A DNA stretch of 64,000 bases from Sesamum alatum (lineage: Eukaryota; Streptophyta; Magnoliopsida; Lamiales; Pedaliaceae), in the NCBI GenBank assembly GCA_034509735.1, contig JACGWO010000002.1, forward strand, positions 24,165,636 to 24,229,635. Direction: 5' to 3'. Every line of letters begins with the position of its first letter. Position 1 is the first letter of the stretch. The notes beneath the pieces were generated by a model. That model saw only the letters and a list, made by a program, of their open reading frames with translations, did not search any database and was not told the origin of the DNA. The position numbers were made by a program, and so were the translations under genes. Positions 54,636-64,000 of this stretch are shown piece after piece.

Positions 54636-56621
54636 TGAAAGCCTTGGGTAGGCGTGTGGATCGTCCCGGGAATAGCGCGAATGCGGAAGCGCGGTATAAT
54701 TTAAATTATAAAATTTAAACATGCATAATACATATTAAAATAAAACACGTTCAAGGGGTGTGCCCTTGAAATTCCCGGGTGTTTGGTGTATCTCATGAAT
54801 TATAAACACATGCATAGCAATCATGGAGGCCATAGGATTTGAAAATTAAGAGGACGAAAAATGTAAACGAAAACCTACCGATTCGTCGTTTTCCTCTTCT
54901 AACCGATACTCGCGTTGTTCTCCGATTTGCTCCAAGATCTTGTATGGGAGACCCTCTAATTCGTGACACGCAATCCGCCCACGTACCTTGAACTTCGTGC
55001 TAGCGAACGAACAAGAATTTTGGAGAGGACGGATCAATCACACGTTATTAGTTTAACGGGATTAGTCCTCCTATATTCAGTTGTTAGCACAAAAGAACAA
55101 GAGAGTGTTTTTCTTGGAAAGAGAAGAGAGAGGCGAACGACAGGTAGAGAGGGAGAGAGCACACGAATTGTGTGTGTGTGTGTGTGTGAAGATTCATCAT
55201 CTCTCTAGAGGTGAACGGCTAGGAGTATATATAGAGGAGGAGTTTAATCCTCTTCAAACTCCAACTCTAAGAAGACTAGTTTGACTAGGATTTTGACCTA
55301 GTCAAAGTAGTAATTTGACCTAGTCAAATTAATCCTAGCCATCCATCTCTCCTTTTAATCTCAACCATTAAGTTAATTTAATGGAATATTTAAAACCTAT
55401 TTAATTATTCTAAGGGCAATAAATAAATATATTAAATATAAATACTTATTCTAAGCCCATTAAATTAATTTTTTAATAAATCTAATTTATTAGATAAATC
55501 CCTTTTATCCAATAAAAGGATTTAATTTTCTCCAAGAAAATTAAGGACCCGATTAAATCCAATTTAATCATTCCATTTCTCCAAATATTTAATTCTAAAT
55601 TAAATACTTTAATGTGTGCGGATTGTGTGCGACTCTTTAGGTTCACCTTCAGCTAGACTTTGTCGGATTCCTAGAATCCACCCGTTACCATGGGTGGCCA
55701 TCTACCAACGGTCCATGGCACTCGACACTAGGTGAATGTATGGGATGAACATTTAGGCTCTGACAATACACTTGTCCTTCCGTCTACGGTCTCACCACTT
55801 AGGGTCTAGGGCATGGAAAATGCAGGTACCCATTTTTGACCTAAGTGTCGGTCTGTCCTTTACTAAACGCCGTAAGGGTAACCTTCCTTTCTGTTCAGTT
55901 ACTGTGGCCACAGATTTTAGGGACAAGACATAGAGCATTTGTGAGACTCAACTGTGAATGCCTTTTGACAGGAGACAGATCCTTTCTTGGAAACTACTGT
56001 CACTCTGTATACTGGAGCTGCACTAGACATGGATTATAACTACTCAAGTGCTTCTTGGCAATCTCTCACCATATCGAAGACTCAGGCCTTATATATAGGC
56101 AAACTCAGCAGTTCCTCAAGTCAAAGGACTTGACTTGCACGGTTGGAACCGGGAACACACGTCATACCTAACCGACCCTACTCAAGGTCCTCCGTAAGAC
56201 GGTTCCTGCGAGTCACCTCAGTCAGCAGCTCCCCAGCAGGGTAACCCACTAACACTGCTAGACGACCTTCATCACCCGTCGATGAAATACGACAGCAGAT
56301 GCTTAGTGCAAGTCTCAGGGGGAATCTCGGTACCCATTTTCGAGATTCCTTGACTTGGAGATTTCCGGACTAATTCGGCGGGACTGATTTTATGGACCTA
56401 CCTCCAAGCGTAGTCCCAGTCCCCGAAATGTGTTTTCAGTCCGTGGGCTTTGTTTGCGTAGTGAACAGATATGTATAAAGCAGATAAAGTGAACACAAAC
56501 AAAGTAAACCAAAATGAATTTCACTTCTTATTCATTAATAATTTATCAAATCCTTGAAATTATTTAGACATAGGTTACATTTTGCCTGTCAAGATTGGCT
56601 ACATGGTCACCTATTCTAACA
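54636..56621 (-). repeat. LTR K, 3' LTR of a copia element of the H family
   Basis: A 1.99-kb LTR, plus strand TGAAAGCCTTGGGTAGGCG to CACCTATTCTAACA, very close to the LTR of H. The polypurine tract follows on the right (56622-56635), so in minus orientation it is a 3' LTR. TATATATA is at 55226-55233. The left flank is the unassigned AT-rich segment. No matching duplication can be tested because the other end of this element is not clear. Confidence 0.87.
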
Positions 56622-56700
56622 ATCTCCCACTTGACCTTAAAGCCAATCGCCCATATGTCTAATCCCCATCTTCTCAAGATGTTGTGTATGAACGCTCTGC
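56622..56700 (-). pseudogene. Last codons of pol, element K
   Basis: 79 bases with the polypurine tract and the end of the pol frame (RAFIHNILRRWGLDIWAIGF on the minus strand), nearly the same as 41633-41711. An LTR fragment starts at 56701, cutting the gene. Confidence 0.75.
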
Positions 56701-57482
56701 TAAAAGATTGTGGATCGTCCCGGAAAATAGCGCGAATGCGGAAGCACGGTATAAAATTAAATAACAAAAAATTAAACATGATTTTACGTAAAAATAAAGA
56801 ACACGTTCAAGGGGTGTACCCTTGAAGTTCCCGAGCATTCGGTGTATCTCATGAATTAAAAGCATAGAAACAATAATGGAGGCCATAGTATTAAGAATAA
56901 AACAGGGACGAAAAGTAAATCAGGACCTACCGATTGTCGTTTTTGTCTTCTAACCGGTACTCGCGTTGTTCCCCGTTTTGCACCAAATCTGGTATATGAG
57001 ATTCTCCAAATTGTGATACGCAATCCACCCACCTATCTTGCACGTCGTGCTAGCGAACGAACAAGTATATTGGAGAGGACGGATCAATCACACGTTATTA
57101 ATTTAACGGGACTAATCCTCCTATGTTCAATTGTTCAAGAACAAAAGAACAAGAAAATAATATTCTTGAGAAAGAGAGAGAGAGAGAGAGAGAGAGGGCG
57201 GACAAGAGGAGAGAGAGCACGAGAGAGAGTGTGTGTGTGTGTGTGTGTTGGAGTTTCATCATCTCTCTTATGGCGAGGGGCTAGGACTATATATAGAGGT
57301 GGAGTTTAATCCTCTTCAAACTCCAACTCTAAAGAAGACTATTTTGACTAGGACTTCGACTTAGTCAAAGTCCTAGTCAAAGTAGTAATTTGACCTAGTC
57401 AAATTAATCCTAGCCATCCATCTCTTCTTTTTAATCTCAACCATTAATTTAATTTAATGGAATATTTAAAACCTAATTAAAT
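56701..57482 (-). repeat. LTR fragment inserted at the 3' end of pol
   Basis: It starts TAAAAGATTGTGGATCGTCC after CGCTCTGC, the same junction as 41712. It keeps about 780 bases of an LTR, including the TATATATAG motif (about 57289) and GA and GT microsatellites. It stops near 57482, where RNase H coding sequence of element X begins. It may be the remains of the 3' LTR of X. Confidence 0.75.
57172..57196. repeat. (GA)n microsatellite
   Basis: AG dinucleotide run in the inserted LTR, next to a GT run at 57228-57248. Confidence 0.9.
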
Positions 57483-59101
57483 AAGAATGCTGAGTTGACT
57501 CGGTCCATCCGAACGTCACCTCTTCCTACCATTTCTCTTAGAAGATGGTAGCGTCTAAGAATGTGTTTGGAACGGTGATGAGATCTCGGTTCCTTTGCTT
57601 GCGCTATTACACCGTTGTTATCACAAAAGATGACAATGGGCTCGGCGATGCTAGGCACCACACCCAACTCTTGGATGTAGTTTCTCATCCAAACCGCTCC
57701 CTTGGCAGCTTTTGAAGCTGCTATGTATTCGGCCTCAGTGGTGGAGTCAGCAGTGGTTGCTTGCTTGGAACTTTTCCAAGCCACTACTACTCCATTGAGC
57801 TTGAATACATAACCCCATTGAGACTTGGCGTCATCGTCATCAGACTGGAAGCTAGCGTCGCTAAAGCCTTCCAGGATCAGTTCTCCATTGCCATAGACTA
57901 AGAACATTTCCTTAGTCCTCCTTAGGTACTTAAGGATGCCCTTAACAGCATTCCAATGTACCTCTCCTGCACAAAACTGATATCTGCTTGTCACGCTCGA
58001 AGCGTAAGCAATGTCAGGCCTGCTGTAGTGGACCGCATATTGGATACTACCTATGGCAGAAGCATAGGGGATGACTTTCATACTTTCAAGTTCCTCATCA
58101 GTCTGCAGGGACTGTTTCTTGGATAACTTGATCTCATGCCTCATGGGAAGGAATCCTCGTTCGGAGTTGTCCATCCGATATCTCTTTAGGACTTTCTCCA
58201 TATACGAGTTTTGGGTGAGCCCTAACATCCTTTTAGATCTGTCCCTGACAATCTGGATGCCTAGGATGTAGGAGGCTTCACCCAAGTCCTTTATGGAAAA
58301 CTGGGTTGATAACCATGCTTTTGTGTCACCCAATATTCTAACATCATTACCTATGAGTAGAATGTCATCCACATAAAGCACTAGGAACACTACAGAGCTC
58401 CCACTGACCTTCTTGTATATACAAGGGTCGGATTCGTTTTTGAAGAAGTCATAGCCCCGTATCACTTCAGCAAAGCGAATGTTCCAACTTCGGGATGCTT
58501 GTTTGAGGCCATAGATGGACTTCTGGAGACGACAGACCTTCTTTTCTTCTCTAGTGACTGTAAAACCCTCCGGCTGATCCATATAGATCTCTTCCTCAAC
58601 GAAACCATTGAGAAAGGTTGTTTTCACGTCCATCTGCCATAACTAATAGTCATACCATGCTGCTATGGCGAGCAGGATCCGAATGGATTTAGCCATGGCT
58701 ACCGACGAGTAGGTGTCCTCAAAATCGACCCCGGGTCGTTGAGTGTACCCTTTAGCTACTAGCCTAGCCTTAAATATCGTGACTTCCCCATCAACGCCAA
58801 GTTTGCGCTTGTAGACCCACTTACAGCCAACTGGCTTAACACCTTTCGGTGGATCTACAAGTCTCCACACTTGGTTCTCGCTCATGGAGTCCATTTCGGT
58901 TTTCATGGCCTCAAGCCATTTCCTGAAGTCGATGTCAGACATCGCTTCTCCGTATGTCTTAGGATCGTTATCCAGCAGACCGCTCGTATTTAGAAAGTCA
59001 TATCTCACTGGAGGTCTTGACTCTCTAGTAGACCTACGGAGAACGGGAACGTCAGTGGTGACTGTGGGGGTTGACTGTATAGGAGTTGGCAGTTCAGGCA
59101 C
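57483..59101 (-). pseudogene. Element X reverse transcriptase and RNase H
   Basis: Two frames. 58643-59101 holds the linker and RT start (VWRLVDPPKGVKPVGCKWVY, GYTQRPGVDFEDTYSSVA). 57483-58633 holds MDVKTTFLNGFVEEEIYMDQ, YGLKQASR, YVDDILLIGND, IQYAVHYSRPDIAYASSV and RNase H with FSDASFQSDDD, TTEAEYIAASKA, FCDNNGVIAQAK and RSKHILRRYHLL. A stop separates them at WYDY-stop-LWQMD. All RT and RNase H active-site residues I can identify are present. The frame is cut after DVRMDRVNSA, where A continues to ADPLAKP. Confidence 0.9.
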
Positions 59102-60150
59102 CGGGGCTGGCTGTTCCTGAGACTGTCCTTCATGCCGAGCATGCTAGACTTCTCGAGGTCGGTCAGCCCTTCGGGTATCTATCCTGAATCCTCTAAGCGA
59201 GGAATCCGCGGCTTCCTCTGATGATTGGTTTCCATCACTTGATTACTCAAGGATCAGTTCATCAGATTTGATATCCTCTGGAAAGGCTTGTTCCAAGAAC
59301 ACTCCTTGAAACAAATACCTTTTGTTCCAAGGGGTCATAAAAGTAATAACCCGCAGTTTCTTTAGGGTATCCAACGAACCTGCATAGGCTAGACCTGCAT
59401 TCTAGCTTATCTCCCACTAACCTCTTGACGTATGCGGGGCTACCCACACTTTCAAGTAGTTGTAGGATGCAGGCTTGTCGTGCCATATCTTATATGACGT
59501 TTGGGTCAATATACTGGTTGGCACCAAATTTAACAACTTGGCCTTTGTTTTCAATGCGTAGCCCCAAAAGGACAAGGCCAATTTGGTAAAACTCATCATG
59601 GATCGTACCATGTCAAATAGGGTTTGATTCCTCCTTTCAAAGACACCATTCAATTGTGGTGTCCCGGGAGGTGTCCATTCTCATATTATATCATGTTCTT
59701 TTAGATAATTAAGGAACCCGGTACTAAGGTATTCTCTCCCTCGGTCTGACCGTAGGAGTTTAATTTTGCAGTTGGTTTGATTCTCCACTTCAAGTCTGAA
59801 TTCTTTAAACCTCTCAAGAGCTTCAGACTTGTACCTCATCAGGTAAGCATAACCATACCGTGAATGATCATCGGTGAAGGTTATGAAGTAGGAGAACCCA
59901 CCTCGGGCCTGCGTCCTTAGTGGTCCACATACGTCTGTATGGACCAAGTCCAACAGACCTGTGGCGAGCCTGCTTTGTCCTATAAAGGGCCTCTTGGTCA
60001 TTTTCCCTCTTAGACAGGACTCACAAGTTGGTAGATCGCTCAAGTCCCCAACCTCTAGGTTCTATGAGTTTACCAACCTTTTCATCCTATCTTGGGATAT
60101 GTGACCTAGCCTAGCGTGCCACAGACGTGCGTTCCCGTTATTATCTAATT
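59102..60150 (-). pseudogene. Element X integrase
   Basis: Order on the minus strand: zinc-binding HARLGHISQDRMKRLV, a stop near 60062, ESCLRGKMTKRPF, LVHTDVCGPLRTQARGGFSY, TFTDDHSRYGYAYLMRYKSE and SDRGREYLS (one Gly changed to Arg). After frame changes follow NGVFERRNQTLFDMV and the linker GSPAYVKRLVGDKLE. The first two catalytic Asp residues are kept, unlike the first in A and B. The reading frame is broken at several places. Confidence 0.86.
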
Positions 60151-61416
60151 TTCGTTTGTGTTGTGCATTGAGGACGAAATTCGTTTGTTGCAAGATATAG
60201 AGTCCGTTATGCAATGTACCAAGTAGATGAGCAATTCCACACCTCATCAAATAAAAGCAATTTTTATTGATTCTAAACTCATAACCACTATTGTCCAACA
60301 ATGGAATGGAAATGATGTTTTTAATCATACTGGGTACAAAATAAACTTGCTCTAAATCTATGCTAATATTATCACTAATCACTAGGGTGGCGGATCCTAC
60401 TGCTTCTGCAGAGATGGCCTTGCCATTCCCAAGCTTCAGGATCATGTCCCCGCTACCCAGTTTTCTGCTTCTTTTCAACACCTGCAAGTCATTGCAAATG
60501 TGAGCTCCACAGTCGGTATCTAATACCCAAGAGGCAGAACTAGTGACCATATTAACCTCAATCACATATATACCTTGGTTCGAGAAGAGTTTGGGCCACT
60601 CTCTCTTCCAATGCCCTTTCTCACGGCAGTTGATACATATGTCATATGCCCTTGACTGTTGCTTGGAGACAACCTTTCCCTTTCCTTTGCCTTTCCCCTC
60701 TTTGGCAATGGGAACACTCTTAGTGTTCGTAGCTGCTTTGATGGCCTTTCCCTTCCCTTTCTTCTTCTTCCAACGTCCGGCACCCTTGCCTTTCGTATTA
60801 GAAGTCGAAGCACCTCCGAACAATACCGAAGGCGTGGACTTCTTAGTCGTTGTCTCGTATTGCACCAACATATTGATCAACTCATGAATGCCCTTCTCAA
60901 GTGTGTTCATGTTGTAGTTGACGATAAATTGGTCAAAGGAGGGTGGGAGTGACTGAAGATCACATCTATGTACGTTTCATTATCGAGACCTGCCTTTAGG
61001 TCCTCGAGCTTTTCTACCAGGGTAAGCATTTTAACCCCATGCTCTTGTACAGAGCATCCTTCTGTCATTTTAGTTCCAAAGAACGCCTTGGTCGCGACAT
61101 ACCTAGTATGCCGGTCCGGGACTGCATAGCAATCTTTAAGGCGAGCCATAATGGAAGGTACATCGTCTAGCCTTTCATATTGCTTCTGAATCTCATTGGT
61201 CATCGAAGCAAGTATGATGCTACGGACCTTCCGGTTATCCTTATGCCAAGTCTCGAACGTCTCACGTTCTTCTGGCGTGGATCCTTCCGGTAAGGTCCTA
61301 GGGAGAGGCTCGTCCATGACGTAGCCTTGGTTCTCGTAATCTAGGACTATCCTGAGATTGCGTAACCAATCGTTGTAGTTTGTTCCAAGAATGGTGGAAA
61401 GTGGGTTCTTAGATAT
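60151..61416 (-). pseudogene. Element X gag, zinc knuckle and protease
   Basis: The gag start codon is lost: the codon at 61414-61416 reads ATA where others have ATG (then SKNPLSTIL). About 18 bases (NKFNGT region) are missing near 61386. The gag domain continues with MDEPLPRTLPEGSTPEE and RYVATKAFFGTKM. A frameshift near 60940 precedes MNTLEKGIHELINMLVQYE, a Lys-rich stretch and the knuckle CINCREKGHWKREW (last Cys replaced by Trp, as in H). The protease motif is WVLDTDCGAHIC, where D-T/S-G would be expected. Confidence 0.87.
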
Positions 61417-61861
61417 TTTAAAATCTACATTTTAGAAAACAGCGCGCGATCAGCAGAAAATAAAAGACGGTGGTTTGATAAAATAATTAAATACATGGAC
61501 TTTAGTCATTTAATCCTCCCACTATTTATACGAAAACACGGTACTCTCAAACGTGATTTTCGGGAAATCCTTTCCAAGTGGGCTTGGGATCCACAGCGAT
61601 TTTTCCCATACCCCGCTTTTACGATTCGCATGGAAAAGATCCTGTGGGAGGTATTCCATACCATTCTTGTTCCACGAGAATCCCAAGATTATTGCCTCAC
61701 CCTTTCACATGATCCCGAGGACTCCAAGCAAATCATGTTAATTGGGCGTTAGATCTAACCCAATCGACCGAGCCATGGACCCACTGGTACCCCCACGACT
61801 CGTGAGACAGGTAGCAGCAGCCCGCTTTTTGTTCATGACATAATGCAGCTTCCTTTAAGTA

Positions 61862-61897
61862 CAATAACGTGCCACGACTCGTGAGACCACGCTATTG
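61862..61897 (-). other. Palindrome-loop hairpin in leader of X (candidate dimerisation signal)
   Basis: Stem CAATAACGTG / CACGCTATTG around CACGACTCGTG. In the sense RNA all ten positions pair, one as G-U. Against H, one stem pair is changed on both sides (G-C to A-U), so pairing is kept. Confidence 0.65.
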
Positions 61898-62944
61898 ACC
61901 TAAAGCAGCTTCCTCATTATGCCATGGATTGGAAGGCATGGACAAACTCCTAGAGTTTATGTCCACTTTGTCTAGGGTCTAATATTTTGACATTGGTCCA
62001 ACCAATGTGAGAGTAAGTAATGACCGAGATCTCAAATAAATAAATATCTACACATACATCCAAAATGCGTAAATAAACCATCCACAACAGTTATACGATA
62101 AATAAACAGCCCATTCATTCATCATCATAACCACATGCAAAATTAAAGCCTAGCACGCCCCTGTTGGATGATCACGAGCCCGAATCCTATGCGATCCACT
62201 GAGCCCGCAGTGGATCTATGGTCAATCTAGGGTTGGTCCTATACTATTACATTAATAGTAACCCAATCATCATGCTGATGGGCCTTGGTCTCTTTTTCTC
62301 TTTCTTCACTTCATGGAAAACTCCAAGGGGCCTCCCGTCTGGGCTCTCCATGTGGTCCTTCCTTCTTCTCCACCAATTACAAAATAGAAACCTCACTCCT
62401 AGTCTACTCTCATTACATATTAAAAATAGAAACCCCAGCGAAAACCCGGGGGGAGTACATAAGGAGGGAGGTAGAATGCCTTATTATTCCAAGGCAACTA
62501 GAAAGAGAGAAGGAGAAAGCAGTGAAAGAGGCACACAGGCCCAACGGAAAATAAACCATACATCCGGTCTAGGGCTCGCGATCATCCATTTCCATTCAAC
62601 ACACATAATCACATGATCCAATCATATAATTACAAAATACCAACAACATATGATTTCTAATCATAAATATCCAAAATAATAAATGAATATGTGCACAACG
62701 TGTGAAAAAAAAATAAAACACAAATATTGGTAATATTATTTTCTCGTTTTAGGAAAACCTTTCCTCATTATTTTAAGTAAAATAACCCCGGGATTCCAAA
62801 TCCAATTTATTTTACTCCTAAAATAATGTCTTTTAGAAAATAGGCATAATTGAACCCAAAAACGATTTTTTCAGAATTAATTCAAAATTAAAACTGAAAA
62901 TAATTAAAGAATTAAAAGGAAAAATATTGCTAGGGTTTTGAAAC

Positions 62945-63405
62945 CCTACCAGCAGCAGTTACGGCGGTGGCGGCTCACCGGCACGCGCGCAGGGCAGCAG
63001 GCTCAGCCTGCCGCCCCTGCGCGCGCGCAGGCACTGCCTGGCCGGGCGCCTGCGCGCGCGCGCGCCAGGCCGGCAGCGCACTGCGCGGCCTGGCATGCCG
63101 GCAGGCCGCCGCGCGCGCAGGCTCCCCTACCTTGCGCGCGCTCTGGCCTGCTGGCTGCCGGCCGTGCCGTGCGCAGTGCGCGCGCAGACGCGCACTGGGC
63201 ACGCCTGCCGGGCGCGCGCACGCAGACTCCTTTGTCTGCGCGCGCGCGCGCCTGGCGGCGCTGCCCAGAGCACGTCCGCGCGCGGACTCGCAGGCGCGCG
63301 GCCTTGCGCGTGCGCGCGCGCAGACACCCTTGTCTGCGTGCGCGCGCGCCTGCACGACCGGCTGGGCGGGCGCGCGCAGGCTGCCCTCCCGGCTGGCCGG
63401 CAGCG
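62945..63405. other. GC-rich island in leader of X
   Basis: About 460 bases dominated by CGCGCG and GCCTGC words. It includes two GCAGAC...GTCTGC inverted repeats about 100 bases apart (63222-63239 and 63320-63337), which suggests growth by duplication of a unit. Overlapping frames up to 201 codons, open on both strands, are not credible genes. Confidence 0.85.
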
Positions 63406-63621
63406 TCGTTTCTCATTTTTCGTTCAATTTTCCACCCTGTTTCCCAAGAAAAACAGAAAATTACCAACATTCATAAATTCACACGAATCAAAAGCAATAA
63501 AATCGACATGCTTAAAATGAAGAACAATCAAGATTTAATATAAAACATGCCAATATCACGTTTCATGCTTATAACGCACATAAACCCTAGGCCTATACAC
63601 CGAACCGGGCTCTGATACCAC

Positions 63622-64000
63622 TGAAAGAAATCCGGTGGATCGTCCCGGGAATTGCGCGAATGCGGAAGCGCGGTAAAATAAACATATTAAAATAAAAAGC
63701 ATGCTTTTAATTTAAAGAACACGCTCAAGGGGTGTGCCCTTGAGGTTCCCGGGCGTTCGGTGTATCTCAAGATCATAAAACAAATAAAGAAATCACGGAG
63801 GCCATAGAGTTGAAAATTAAAGAGGGACGAAAATCTTAAACGAGACCTACCCGTTGTCGTTTTCGTCTTCAACTGCTACTCGCTTTGTTCCCCGTTTTGC
63901 ACCAAGACCTCGTTCTTGAGATCCTCCAAATCGTGACACACGTTCCACCCACGTATCTTGCACGTCGTGCTAGCAACGAACAAGTGTATAATTTTTGGAG
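63622..64000 (-). repeat. 5' LTR of element X, cut by the window edge
   Basis: It starts TGAAAGAAATCCGGTGGATC next to the primer-binding site and shares the GCGCGAATGCGGAAGCGCGG, AAGGGGTGTGCCCTTGA and GTTCGGTGTATCTCA blocks with H and K. Its end differs from K (TGAAAGCCTTGGG), so K and this LTR are not a recent pair. Confidence 0.85.

Larger units (their letters stand above)
57483..63621 (-). mobile_element. Ty1/copia element X, interior
   Basis: A minus-strand interior with the best-kept set of domains apart from A: RNase H and RT (57483-59101), integrase (59102-60150), protease, knuckle and gag (60151-61416), leader and primer-binding site (63608-63620), then the 5' LTR from 63622. The end of RNase H, the polypurine tract and any intact 3' LTR are missing. 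Confidence 0.85.
61417..63621 (-). other. Leader of element X (non-coding)
   Basis: 2.2 kb: TATAAATAG at 61522-61530, hairpins at 61788-61813 and 61862-61897, AT-rich sequence, the largest GC-rich island of the window (about 62945-63405), and the primer-binding site at 63608-63620 (TGGTATCAGAGCC on the minus strand). Confidence 0.8.

Noticed and set aside
54416..54718. A 100-codon frame crossing into LTR K as a possible host gene
   Set aside because: Its last third is LTR sequence, and the first 70 or so codons match no family I know and have no visible promoter or splice context. Kept only as a note on the unassigned segment.
62938..63543. Long overlapping open frames (up to 201 codons) in the GC-rich island, and the similar ones at 45390-45891 and 8379-8714
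   Set aside because: Frames are open on both strands at once, have Ala/Arg/Pro/Gly-only composition, and are not shared between copies. CG-rich sequence simply lacks TAA/TAG/TGA.
1..64000. A host defence system, gene cluster or other non-repeat gene
   Set aside because: I looked for open frames without retroelement motifs and for multi-exon patterns and found none I could support; all recognisable protein motifs are gag-pol.

Overview
The window looks like intergenic heterochromatin from a flowering plant, probably a eudicot. I see no host gene, rRNA, tRNA gene or CRISPR array. Almost all of it is LTR retrotransposon sequence, nested several levels deep and decayed. The evidence for a plant genome is long (about 2 kb) TG...CA LTRs, primer-binding sites starting TGGTATCAGAGC (complementary to plant initiator Met tRNA), Ty1/copia polyproteins in the order gag-protease-integrase-RT-RNase H, and remnants of a Ty3/gypsy element.

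Layout. (1) 1-6028: a minus-strand copia element running off the left edge (LTR 175-2413), nested in the leader of a second one (2414-3523); then a plus-strand LTR fragment (3524-5531) and a gypsy LTR fragment with a minisatellite (5532-6028). (2) 6029-21010: two related copia elements in opposite orientation, fused tail to tail at about 14018 after losing their 3' halves (element C plus, element B minus). C also carries a solo LTR (10392-12607). (3) 21011-38706: an old Ty3/gypsy element. A gypsy solo LTR (22112-34593, duplication GGATA) splits its RT from its RNase H, and the most complete copia element of the window, element A (23628-33783, duplication TGATC), lies inside that solo LTR. The gypsy 3' LTR (35638-37777) is followed by a second partial gypsy interior. 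(4) 38707-51131: a copia LTR split by a nest of further LTRs (39343-50596, duplication TGACT/CGACT), containing minus-strand element H and a solo LTR (47517-49664, duplication GAACA). (5) 51132-53690: gag and leader of minus-strand element M. (6) 53691-54635: the only stretch I cannot assign to an LTR element. (7) 54636-64000: LTR K, an inserted LTR fragment, and minus-strand element X, whose 5' LTR runs off the right edge.

Every gag-pol gene seen is broken by stops, frameshifts or deletions, so none is likely to be autonomous now. The most interesting signals are non-coding. First, the leaders carry a pair of stem-loops that present the same palindrome, CACGAGTCGTG. The stem sequence of the first differs between families, yet pairing is kept in the sense RNA, as expected for a dimerisation/packaging signal. 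Second, the LTRs contain runs of perfect inverted repeats that nearly all centre on a trinucleotide such as TGG (CCA on the other strand), with arms that differ between families. Other points are GC-rich islands in AT-rich leaders, an LTR core conserved across divergent families, and a pair of lesions (integrase D-to-E plus a stop) shared by elements A and B, which suggests mobilisation in trans.
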